A stretch of DNA of 64,000 nt, from assembly GCA_029964075.1 (NCBI GenBank), contig CM057135.1, forward strand, positions 3,519,001-3,583,000, written 5' to 3'. The number at the start of each line of letters is the position of its first letter. The stretch's first letter is position 1. Made by a program: the position numbers and the translations under genes. A model generated the notes under the pieces. It did no database searches. It saw only the letters and a list, made by a program, of their open reading frames with translations, and was not told where the DNA came from. The DNA is from Patiria pectinifera (lineage: Eukaryota > Echinodermata > Asteroidea > Valvatida > Asterinidae). Positions 55,101 through 64,000 of the stretch are shown piece after piece.

Positions 55101-57754
55101 ATGATAATTATACTCCGGTTAGCGGTTGTTGCGTTGGCATCTACATATACACGTTTGTCAGCGCATCGTGAGTCTAGTGTGAGAGTACGAGTGAGCACGA
55201 TGTGAAACTCGGACCATGTGGTCATAAAACTTGCCGAAATTGGACTTGAAATTTGATGATTTTTTTTTTAACGGTAGGAGAATTAGGACATTGTTTGCTT
55301 AATAGAAAAGCGTGCCACAGAGAAGGTGTTACGTAACTCCAGGTCACTGCGCTGGCTAAAACGGGCAGCCTTTTAGGCCAAAAAAAAAAAGTCTCCGGTT
55401 TCTGGTATGCGCGCGCGTCGCCGTAGCCATGCGCGTCGGCAAAATGAAAAACTTTTTTATTCAATGAAAGATGATGCCTCAAAACCGCCAAACTCACTGG
55501 TTTGACTGGAATTCTGCTGCTGCGCAATTTCAACGTGTTTTTAGATGGGGTTATGATCGAGAATAAGCTTTATGTGGCCTCTCTGGACTCCCATATATTT
55601 GCACTAAGTTTAGTCGGGCACCATTTACAGTCACCAGCCGACATTTGAAGCAAAAAAGTCAGGTAAAAAAAAAAAAAGTCAGGTAAAAAAAAAAAAAAAG
55701 TCAGGTAAAAAAAAAAAAAAAGCAGCGTCGCCGCACCACTTTTTGGACAAGCTCCATACCAGAAACCGGAGACTTTTTTTTTTTGGCCTTAGCATAAACC
55801 GTTCAGACACCGTACTTAAGAGATAAACTTGTTCTGGTTATTCGCTAAACCCTCCCTCCGAGGGGGTTTAAGTTGCCGTTTTATCTTTGAGTTTAACTCG
55901 GATTCGGTCTAAATAAAAAAGCGTTCAGACATTGTTTTAGCAAGAAAGTTACACTGAATCGAGTTCAACCGGTGTTTTAAGGGAATTTAAAACGGTGTCT
56001 GAGTGACCCCACAGTTGCCTACAAAGTTGTGGTACATCTGCTAAGTAGGCCATATGCAGGTGAACTTGTTAACTGCCAATTTGTGGGTTGTGAACACACA
56101 ATACAAATGACTGTAAACAAGATTCCATCATGAATCTCCCATTGCTCCTCTTTAATCTCCCATTTACTCCCACTTATTTTGTATACACTCATCAACAAGC
56201 ATGAGAATGAATTTCAATTTAAAAAAACAACAGGAAACATTGTGCAGAAACAGCCAAAAAGATGTGAAATCAGGCAAAAAACGCCCCAAAACAGGCTCAA
56301 ACCAATTTTAGGCCACCCACACCCCCCAGGAATTCCTGCTTCAACAGGAAGATTCTCATGCCTGCATCAAAAGTAGACCTTTGCACAATCCTGGACTATA
56401 TATTGTCCACAACTAATCCATGTGATCCACCAGTGGAATATGAGAACATATACCCAACTGTACACATTGTGACCCTGATATCACAAACACCGGGATATGT
56501 GAAAAATTGAAAATCGGCGAGTTGCTTTGATAGCATGAAAAGCACCACAACATTACAGTAACATTTCATTTGATGGTCTTTGTAAAAGATTAGGAAGTAA
56601 CAAACTATTCTTACTTTTTCCCATGATTATCCATCAAATGGCCAACTAAAACCGTTTTGATGAGTTTGGTGTCTGCCCTTGAAGCGAACTTATTCTTCTC
56701 TATATTAGCTATGATGGCAGGTCCTTTCGAGTCGCTTGACAGTATTGCTCTGATATCCTGCAGCAAGACAAACAAAAGAGAGAATCATTGAAAAGACAAT
56801 TTTGAAAGAGACGTTTGCACCCGAGTATAGAGTCACCCTGACAAAAGAACTGACTGTAAAAAACGGGATCATGTTGACTCAAACAAGCTTAGGCCAAATT
56901 TTTCCTTTTTATACTACACATTACATTCTCAGAATATTTAAACTGAATTCGAAAAAGTATTGAAGAAAAAAGGTAATTAAGTGTTTTGACTTATTCACTG
57001 CCTCGCATACTGGTTTGAGCATAAAATGAATCATGTTTGCAATCCAAACCCAGAATACAATGCAAAGTCAATGGAAAGCAATTACTTTAAGTGTGGTACT
57101 TGTTTCCATGAGAAAGACTGGAAACATGTAGGACAGGGCATATTCTATTTCGAGCACACGTTCATTCTACTATAATGTTTCAAAAGTTTCGCATGCACAT
57201 GCAGTCACATCAGACTGCAAAGGTTCCTTTTTTTCTGAATATTCACTGTATACAAGCACATCTTTCTATCAATGCAGTCCTGATGATATCAATGCACCCC
57301 ATGCCATTGCATGCCTAAAAGCTTCTTGAGAAGTGCGAATAATCGCACACCTGAATCCCTCTGTACCGCACACCTCGGCATAATTATACTTCATCATCTG
57401 TGAATAAAAAGTATGTTGGACTCGGTGAAGAGAAAATTTATGGCTTAACTGTATTTAACCAAGATGTATAAAAAAATACCAGATTTTTCAGTCCCGGCTT
57501 GGACCACAGAATCACACACCTAGAAAAATCCAGGTGTGCCTTTTTCCAAACGCCTGTGATTTTTCAAATCAGAAGGACTGCAATAGTTAAATACCAGTGG
57601 TGAATGTTCACTCTGTACTTACAAATTGACATCGTGTTTTTTTCTGCGCCAGCTTGTTGGGGGGTTCCTCTTCACTGCATGATCTTTTGAGTGGGGGCTT
57701 CACAGGTGGGTCAGCTAACGGTTGGTCGGTCAATCCCACCATGCTTTGGAAGAT
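49117..57754 (-). CDS. Eight-exon gene of unknown function
   Basis: Exons: 57,754-57,623; 56,757-56,615; 54,064-53,977; 53,187-53,031; 52,506-52,301; 51,107-50,957; 50,474-50,356; 49,446-49,117. Every intron has GT and AG ends, and all seven junctions keep the frame with no internal stop. About 440 residues are covered; more 5' exons probably exist, since the first listed exon starts at an acceptor. Landmarks: basic KPPLKRSCSEEEPPNKLAQK; SNLVDTFPFLGDPKGETGY; GRPASGYIEDRLRYIRKTLL; SVAEILDRYTRLL; EEQRNLAFIALPFIFRGRAK, MKGRCSAKDCLSAFVDFQP; IDRSKRPQPFILTLGG, PDQVFVIVERQA. I know similar sequences only as multicopy uncharacterised proteins of invertebrates and fish. It may be cellular or the second gene of a transposon. 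Confidence 0.75.
52575..52725. repeat. GTACTCG-rich repeat
   Basis: About twelve GTACTCG/GTACTTG words in 150 bp within an intron of the eight-exon gene. It resembles 46,035-46,165. Confidence 0.75.
55376..55788. mobile_element. Harbinger-like MITE with TTA duplication
   Basis: The inverted ends are GGCCAAAAAAAAAAAAGTCTCCGGTTTCTGGTATG (given here as a description of about 35 bp: GGCC, A-run, GTCTCCGG, TTTCTGGTATG) and are flanked by TTA at 55,373-55,375 and 55,789-55,791. The interior has a short AAGTCAGGT plus A-run tandem (55,655-55,722). No coding sequence. It lies in an intron of the eight-exon gene. Confidence 0.75.
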
Positions 57755-58790
57755 CTGCCAAAAAAACAAACACAAATGAAATTAAGTTTCCATGTGTGTT
57801 CTGTAAATATTGTTTGCTGAACACTTGTTCCCTTTCTCGTTCACACACTTGTGGAGTTTTCATGCTATATTCCAAAATGAAGTATTTTGTGGATTTAGGA
57901 GGGAATACGGGCATGTATTGAAAAGCTAAATGGGAGATATCAAAGTTCAGCTACATGTACATGTATATTACCGGTACATTGCTGTGAGGAATGTTGTTAG
58001 TGGGAGAGAATGAAAATAGTAATTGTTTATCCTTCAAGAAAAAATATCACCTGAATTTTCCAAATCTGTCAAATTGAATTTGGCACTAAGATAAGAGATA
58101 AGGGTCTATAGGAAATAACTATGGCATATAATTATTTCCCAAACATGTCATATGGCCAAATTTTTTTTCAACATATTTCTGCTTCCGGTTTCCCTACCTA
58201 CCCTATTCCGACAGCCCCTACCCATATTTTTATTATGGGAAAAATGAGAACAAAACACCCAAAAACCTCAATTTCTTCTTATGCCCTTTTACAGGCAGAC
58301 GCCTCCTTACAATCACACACACACACAAAAATGCCCCCCCCCCAAAAAAAATCCCTCCCTACCTACCCTCTTAATTCTCAAATGCCTTGTTATCGGAAGC
58401 AGAACTCTTTTTGTTGGCCTATGCACTGTGGGTAGATGACAACAGCAGCACAGAAAGAACAAGCTACGCCATGGTAACATTCAACTGCAAACTGGAAATG
58501 TCAGCTCAACACTAATTGAAATGTCAACTCGAAAAGTCAGCTCCTAATTCAAAATTTCAGCTCCAAACTCCAAAGTCAGATCCTTGAAAAGTCAACTCAA
58601 AACTCAAAAAGTCAATTCCAAACTAAAACAAAAATCAGCTCCGAACTCCAAACTCCTAACTGCAAAAGTCAGATCCAAACTCAAAAATTAAACTAAAAAC
58701 TTGAAAAGTCAACTCAAACTGGATGTCAACTCCAAACTTTAACAGTCAATTCACAACTTGAGGCCAAAAACACACACCTGAAATATCGTC
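57755..58790. repeat. Gene-free stretch with a degenerate short tandem
   Basis: At 58,495-58,755 a degenerate unit of about 25 bp (AACTCCAAA(A)GTCAGCTC variants) repeats ten or so times. A CA run is at 58,314. No exon could be read. Confidence 0.5.
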
Positions 58791-61426
58791 CTAAGCCAGC
58801 TGAAATCGGGTAGAGATGTAGAAGTTTGGGTCTTGGTCTGAGTAGGACTTCACCGCATGGACAGGCTTATGATCGCCCAGTTTATCTGGTGTCTTCACGG
58901 CAATTTGAAAGGTCTGTGAAGTCCTTACAGCATAGGCATGGTAATGTTCATTGAAAGAAACAGTAACCCATGGTCTCACTAGAAAATAAATGTTGCTGTT
59001 TACCAGTACAATCTGCTGAACATCTCCAAACTCAGGGAGGTCATCACCCCAAGACAGGAGAAGCATTGTATTGGGCCTCATTTGATAGCCATTCACCACT
59101 ACTGAACTTGCTAACGTGACTTCTGAATCTAAGTCACACCCAAGACTTGCACATACAGCTTCGGCATTTTGCAAGCTCGTGGCAGGCACTACATATTGGC
59201 TTGCAACTTCAATGCCTCTTGTCAGAACATCTTCCTTCAGCAGAAATTCATAGCTTTGCCCCAGCGGGTGCTTTTTGGCCACTGTCTTTGCTATGTTTAT
59301 GTAATTGTTACATGTTTTTGCCACATGTTTTAAGCCTTTGTGTTTAGCCTCCAAGCGCATGGATGAATAGTTGGACAATGGCCCAACAAGCCGAATAATG
59401 CGAGGATAGTGAAGTAAGTGGTGCTGCTTAGGTATTAGCGTTACCTCTGGGAACAAATGCTTGAACAATCTATGGTGATCCGCAATTCTTCCTTTAAGCA
59501 TATACGTTGCAGCACAACTTATGCTTGGCGCTAGCACCAGCTTGTAGATGCTCAGTAGCTCAAGAAGCAATTCCCACACCTCTGAATTTTCACTGACTTT
59601 GTCACCAATGATTAGTGGCAGGTAGTTGATGAGGCACTGTGTCTGGGCTGCTATTTGCCCACTGCTTCCTTTGGGATTTGCCAGGGAATTGGCAGTAATT
59701 TCACAGGGGCGATTCTTTGAGTCTGCAAACCCATAACTGAATGCGGCAATTCTACCATTTAATTCAACGAGGCTGAAGCAGTGCTGATGAATAAGTTTAC
59801 TGACAACGAGCTTTATTCCATGGGAATAACTCCCTCAAGAAGATCGTGCATAATATCCGGAACAAAGTTAAATACCACATGGTAGTAACTGAGGTCGTTC
59901 AGAGAACTATAACGGGAAACACCTGTCTGAGACAGATCACCAACTTCAACATCTTGGGCATGGTTTTCCTCATCTCTCAGTGAGGTTGTGTCCTCCTCCT
60001 CTTGCTGTTGACATATTTCCCTGTGCTCTTTGCAATGTCTACAAGGGTAGTTTGCAGTAAACCCTCTTGCAAAGCCCAACATTGCATGCATTCCTAGGTT
60101 ATCTCCTACTACTTGAAACAGGTTTGGATGCACATGCCCTGTAAATTCAGGGGTATCGATGTATATTCCATCATCATATGCTCTTTGGAAGTCGTCCACT
60201 ATGACCCTTTGAACACTGCCATACTGTGCTATAAGTTTGCTCTTGGCTAGTGCTACGAGTATAATGTTATCTAAACGGCTTTGGAACTTTCTAGGCGTGC
60301 ACAATAACGACATATAAAATGCACATAACTTGTGGACACCTCTACGAGACCCTAAGGGGTTTGCTGGTTCCCATTCATCACTATACAGCAATAACGGAAG
60401 AACAACAGATCCATCTTCTTTGAACATCTCTTCAAAAAACCTGCCATCTTGGTAGGACTTCAGAACTCCCGCTTCAGCATCTTCATTTCTTTGAAACTGT
60501 AATATAGCTCTCATCATGCCAGGTAATTGAAGGTACAGTTTCAAGACCTCTTGGACTGGAACATACTCAAATGATTCACTTTTTCTCACTTGTTCCATTC
60601 GACCAGATGACCTGTTCAATACGGCTTTATATGTAACACCAAGAAACCTTTCCTGAGGCATCACAAGAACCCCTAGTTCCTTTGCATACTTCTGTTGTTT
60701 GCATTCAGACTTAATATCTGTCAAAATGTCTTTCAGAAGGTCACATTCAGTAAGGGACGTTTGAAAAGACATGGGTTAAACACCCATCCTCAAAGTCTTT
60801 CATCAGTAGGCCTACTTTAAACTTGATGTGATCAACTGTAGTATTCATCAATTCTTCAACATTGTCGGTTATTTTTTTGATTGTTGACACTGGAATGCCA
60901 TTGGTGCCCTTCAGGCTTGCAATAAACAAAGCTGCCACATGCTTAAAGTCTGTTTTTATTTCCTCAGTTGTTCAGTATTCTTCATCATCACTTCCATCAT
61001 CAGAATGTGCATGTACTTCATCAAACATATCATCGTTTTGACCGTCAGCTGCTGGAATAATCAGGGCACGTGGTTGTCCATGCAAATGATCCCTCAAGAT
61101 GTGTCGTTTATAAGTTTTGCAGTGGAAAAACTCTCGCTGGCACCCTTCCTCATGACAAACGATATGGGTTGAAGTGCTTGAGTTTATGTTGTGAATGTAT
61201 TTGATGTGATTGAAAAAATTGCTAACTCCGTAGGCAATTGGTTTCAGACACTTAAAACACATGTAACTCACTTCTTCTGGTCCAGGTTCTGGGGTGCGAA
61301 GCGCATCTTTCCAACTACTGTACTCTTGCTTAAATTTCAAACGGAGACCAATCCTTGGAATTAGTTCTTTCAAAGTATCGGTAGCCTCATCCAGCAGCTT
61401 AAAAGCTGCATCATCAACCCCATTTT
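58791..61426 (-). pseudogene. tnp2/EnSpm-like transposase with SAM-like and zinc-finger N-terminus
   Basis: An acceptor (CCTTTGCAG) at 61,427 opens a 2.6-kb exon. Order: SAM-like LKELIPRIGLRLKF; CX2CX12HX4H and CX4CX12HX4H fingers (61.27-61.09 kb); acidic linker; a TGA at about 60,973; then helical MNTTVDHIKFKVGLLMKDF; a frameshift at about 60,770. The core has PLLLYSDEWEPANPLGSRRG, LGFARGFTANYPCRHCK and FVPDIMHDLLEGVIP. A one-base frameshift at about 59,815 follows, then the C-terminal half with PKQHHLLHYPRIIRLVGP and MRLEAKHKGLK to a stop at 58,791. LLYSDE..NPLG and PD.MHD.LEG are hallmarks of invertebrate tnp2-like transposases. Only three lesions, so inactivation is recent. Confidence 0.7.
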
Positions 61427-61429
61427 CTG

Positions 61430-61749
61430 CAAAGGAATAAAAGAAAGACAACTCCATTAGAGAGCAGGTGGCACTCGGTGACTTTTACTTTTAACAAGTC
61501 CCTCAAGGGAGTAATTCCTTGAGTACCTGCACCTTGACAATTAAGTCAACAATCATCAATTGTATCTATGTACAGCACCTACATCGTGAATCCATTAGAA
61601 TTTACAGTAAATGAAGCTTAGCTAGTGTAGTGTAGTTGAACAGCGCCCTCTGTTGTTGTATATCTTTGACCAGGCAACTGTATCACATGCGATCCTGAAT
61701 AAAACAGTTACTCTCAAATCCGTGTCCATATTCCGTTCCAAACATCACA
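61430..61749 (+). repeat. Probable 5' LTR end of the second Ty3/Gypsy element
   Basis: Ends AACATCACA at 61,749, directly before the primer-binding site. It contains AATAAA at about 61,699. The outer LTR border was not found; it could lie anywhere from about 61,480 to 61,640. Confidence 0.45.
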
Positions 61750-61750
61750 T

Positions 61751-61766
61751 TGGCGACGAGGACGGA
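61751..61766 (+). other. Primer-binding site
   Basis: TGGCGACGAGGACGGA follows the LTR end after one base. This word is typical of a group of invertebrate Ty3/Gypsy elements. Confidence 0.65.
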
Positions 61767-61989
61767 TTGAACTAACACAAAACTGATCCAGCAATCCATT
61801 GCATCAACCAGTATCAACGTGGTGAGTCTCACACTCGTTGAATAGAACGTTTCTTTTGAAGAAATAATCGGAAAGCAGAACTGTAAATCCATACCGTAAC
61901 TGGTCAACGTGAACTCTGTTACACCAACGCTGTACAGAACATTATCTCGACAGTTTCACAGTGCTTGTTGAATATCGCTATCGTAAAGC

Positions 61990-64000
61990 ATGGCACTGCT
62001 ACCTGTTTTTCCAAGATTTGACATTCATCAAGATGCTAATGCTGGTCCTCGCTGGAAGTAATGGCTCCAGAGATTTGAACGGCTAATGGTGGCCATGGAC
62101 ATAAAAGATGACAATCGAAAACGTGCACTACTGTTACACTATGCGGGTACAGATGTTGATGAAGTGTTTGAAACACTCAAGGATGTCGGAGACGATTACA
62201 AGTCAGCAACTGAGCACCTGACAAAATACTTCAATCCTCGACATAACATAGCCTACGAGGTATATCAGTTCAGGCAGGCCAAACAGGGCAAAACTGAAAC
62301 TCTTGATACGTACCATACTCGACTGCGTCAACTTGCACAGACGTGTGAGTTCCAGGATGTCGACAAAGAAATCTGTGCACAAATCATCCTCAGTTGCCAA
62401 TCACAACGCCTCCGAAGACGTGCTCTGCGTGAACCAATGACACTGGAAAACTTACTTTCCAGTGGTCGTGCCCTCGAGACAAGCGAACGAGAAGCTGACG
62501 CTGTAGAAGCAGGGAGAGCTGAAACAACAAATGCTATCACAAAGTCCGATGATGGCAGAAGCAGACGTGACAAGGCATACACAAGCAGGTCCTTCAAGCC
62601 CCGCCCTCCCCGACAGCGAAATGCATCACAGAACCGAGGCGGATCCAAGTCCAGGCACCGCCAACCACCACGCCAAAATCAACCACCACGCCCCAACCGT
62701 ACCTGTTACTTTTGTGGAGGAACCTATCCCCATACTGGAACCTGTCCAGCGAAAGGAAAAAAGTGCCGAAACTGTGGAAAAATCGGACACTTTGATTCCG
62801 TATGCCGATCAGCATCAGCGAAAGTCAACGTCATAGAACAAGATGACTCTGACAATGACTACATCTTCGCCAACCAACGTGGCAGCGCTTACGTCATTCA
62901 TGTTGCTAATCTACCTACCTGCAAAATGACCATCGGCAACACTACCCTGTCTGCCATGATAGATTCAGGAGCATCCGTCAACGTGTTAGACTCCAAATCC
63001 ATTGATCTCCTTCGAAGTAGCGGGCAGACACTCAAGACACGAAAAGCTACTTCCAGAGTATTCGCCTACGGTACAAATACACCCCTACCAGTGCTAGGTG
63101 TCATCGAAGCTGAAGTAAGAGTCGGTCCCAACTCTTGCTCTACCGAGTTCCACATTGTCAACACACATAGCTGCAACCTGCTATCTTTCGCAACTGCCAA
63201 ACACCTCAAGCTGATCTCCCTCAATGCAGACCATGTAACCTGCAACCTCCAACCAGATCAGCCACAGCGACCACCAACCGCCACTACCATGACACATGAT
63301 CAGATAATGCAGCAGTATGGCGACTTGTTTTCTGGCATTGGGAAAATCAAAGATGTCAAGATCTCTCTTCACATCGACCCTGACGTAAAACCGAAGCAAC
63401 AAAAGCATCGTCGCATACCCTTCCACACACGCAAAGATGTCGAGCGTGAGCTCCGGCGACTGGAAGATGCAGACATCATAGAGAGAATTGACGGTCCTAC
63501 CCCATGGGTGAGCCCAATTCTTGTCGTTCCAAAGCCCTCAGGTGAGATCAGAATCTGCGTCGACATGAGAGAAGCCAATCGCGCAGTCCAACGAGAACGA
63601 CACCCCATGCCTACCCTTGATGACATCATCACTGACCTCAATGGGTGTACAGTCTTCAGCACACTAGACATGACAGCAGGCTACCACCAGTTTGAACTGG
63701 AAGAAGAATGCCGCAACATCACAACCTTCAGCACCCATGTCGGTCTCCTCCGCTACAAGCGTTTGATGTTTGGTATCAACGCTGCCTCTGAGATATTCCA
63801 GTCAGCCGTGGCACAACTTCTTACTGGCCTGAGTGGATGCAGGAATGTATCAGACGACATTCTTGTCTACGGCAAAGATCAACAAGAACACGATAGAAAC
63901 CTGAAAGCTGTTCTTGACAGACTCCAGAGCCACAACGCCAGACTGAACAAGAGCAAATGCAAGTTCGCACAACCAGAAGTTAAGTTCTACGGACACACGT
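61990..64000 (+). pseudogene. gag-pol: Ty3/Gypsy gag-pol (runs off the window), one stop codon
   Basis: An ATG at 61,990 opens a frame with a TAA at 62,059-62,061 after 23 codons; from there to the window end (about 646 codons) it is open. Order: capsid (YKSATEHLTKYFNPRHN, TYHTRLRQLAQTCEF); two zinc knuckles (CYFCGG...HTGTC, CRNCGKIGHFDSVC, about 62.7-62.8 kb); protease MIDSGASVNVLD (about 62.96 kb); reverse transcriptase with SPILVVPKPSGEIRICVDM, FSTLDMTAGYHQFEL and VSDDILVYG in place of the usual YVDD. Gag and Pol share one frame. An ATG at 62,089 could start a shortened Gag. Confidence 0.8.

Noticed and set aside
58791-60938. Separate small genes suggested by several consecutive ORFs
   Set aside because: They are pieces of one transposase exon broken by a stop and two frameshifts.
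63369-63671. 100-residue minus-strand ORF
   Set aside because: Shadow of the Gypsy reverse-transcriptase frame on the other strand.

Overview
This is animal nuclear DNA, not bacterial or plasmid DNA. Coding segments are separated by introns with consensus GT/AG borders. The sequence is packed with eukaryotic transposons and low-complexity repeats, and there are no operons or ribosome-binding sites. The repeat style (TACATGTACATG runs, GTACTCG arrays, TTAACC palindromes) and the element mix (Polinton, RAG1-like, tnp2-like, PIF/Harbinger, Ty3/Gypsy) suggest a marine invertebrate, perhaps a non-vertebrate deuterostome. The phylum call is a guess.

Layout. 1-2.8 kb: 5' half of a minus-strand Ty3/Gypsy element (protease, gag, primer-binding site, LTR promoter). 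4.4-5.5 kb: a telomere-like repeat between inverted arms, then a decayed DUF4218-like transposon fragment. 6.1-7.0 kb: an acidic 12-residue-repeat exon, interrupted by a Polinton/Maverick that fills 7,010-19,968 with matching inverted termini and a target duplication. The Polinton keeps recognisable but decayed protein-primed DNA polymerase, integrase, double-jelly-roll capsid, packaging ATPase and several small virion or membrane genes; no protease was found. 21.4-25.6 kb: an apparently intact PIF/Harbinger-type transposon with about 346-bp inverted repeats and two spliced genes, holding a nested TTAA-flanked MITE. 26.3-29.1 kb: gene-free DNA with eleven perfect TGACGTCA palindromes.

31.0-34.1 kb: the most striking locus, a seven-exon plus-strand gene. 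Its N-terminal half has the zinc-finger/RING/zinc-finger order of RAG1. Its later exons align by eye with the RAG1 catalytic core around the first two catalytic aspartates and the CxxC zinc site. All six intron phases agree. The 3' end, with the expected catalytic glutamate, is missing. 36-40 kb: foldback elements, a SINE-like insertion and exons of one or two uncharacterised minus-strand genes. 42-44 kb: an unrecognised ORF, a second Polinton fragment and a TTAACC palindrome field. 45.5-48.5 kb: a TA-flanked element carrying a 22-bp tandem array, then a large imperfect palindrome of about 1.1 kb.

49.1-57.8 kb: an eight-exon minus-strand gene of unknown function whose seven introns all keep frame. 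It lies just downstream of a tnp2/EnSpm-like transposase (58.8-61.4 kb, same strand) carrying a stop and two frameshifts. The window ends inside a second Ty3/Gypsy element (plus strand, gag to reverse transcriptase) that is open except for one stop codon.

Most coding content is therefore mobile-element derived. Genes that could be cellular are the acidic-repeat gene, the eight-exon gene and the exons near 38-40 kb. Family names come from remembered motifs; no search was run.
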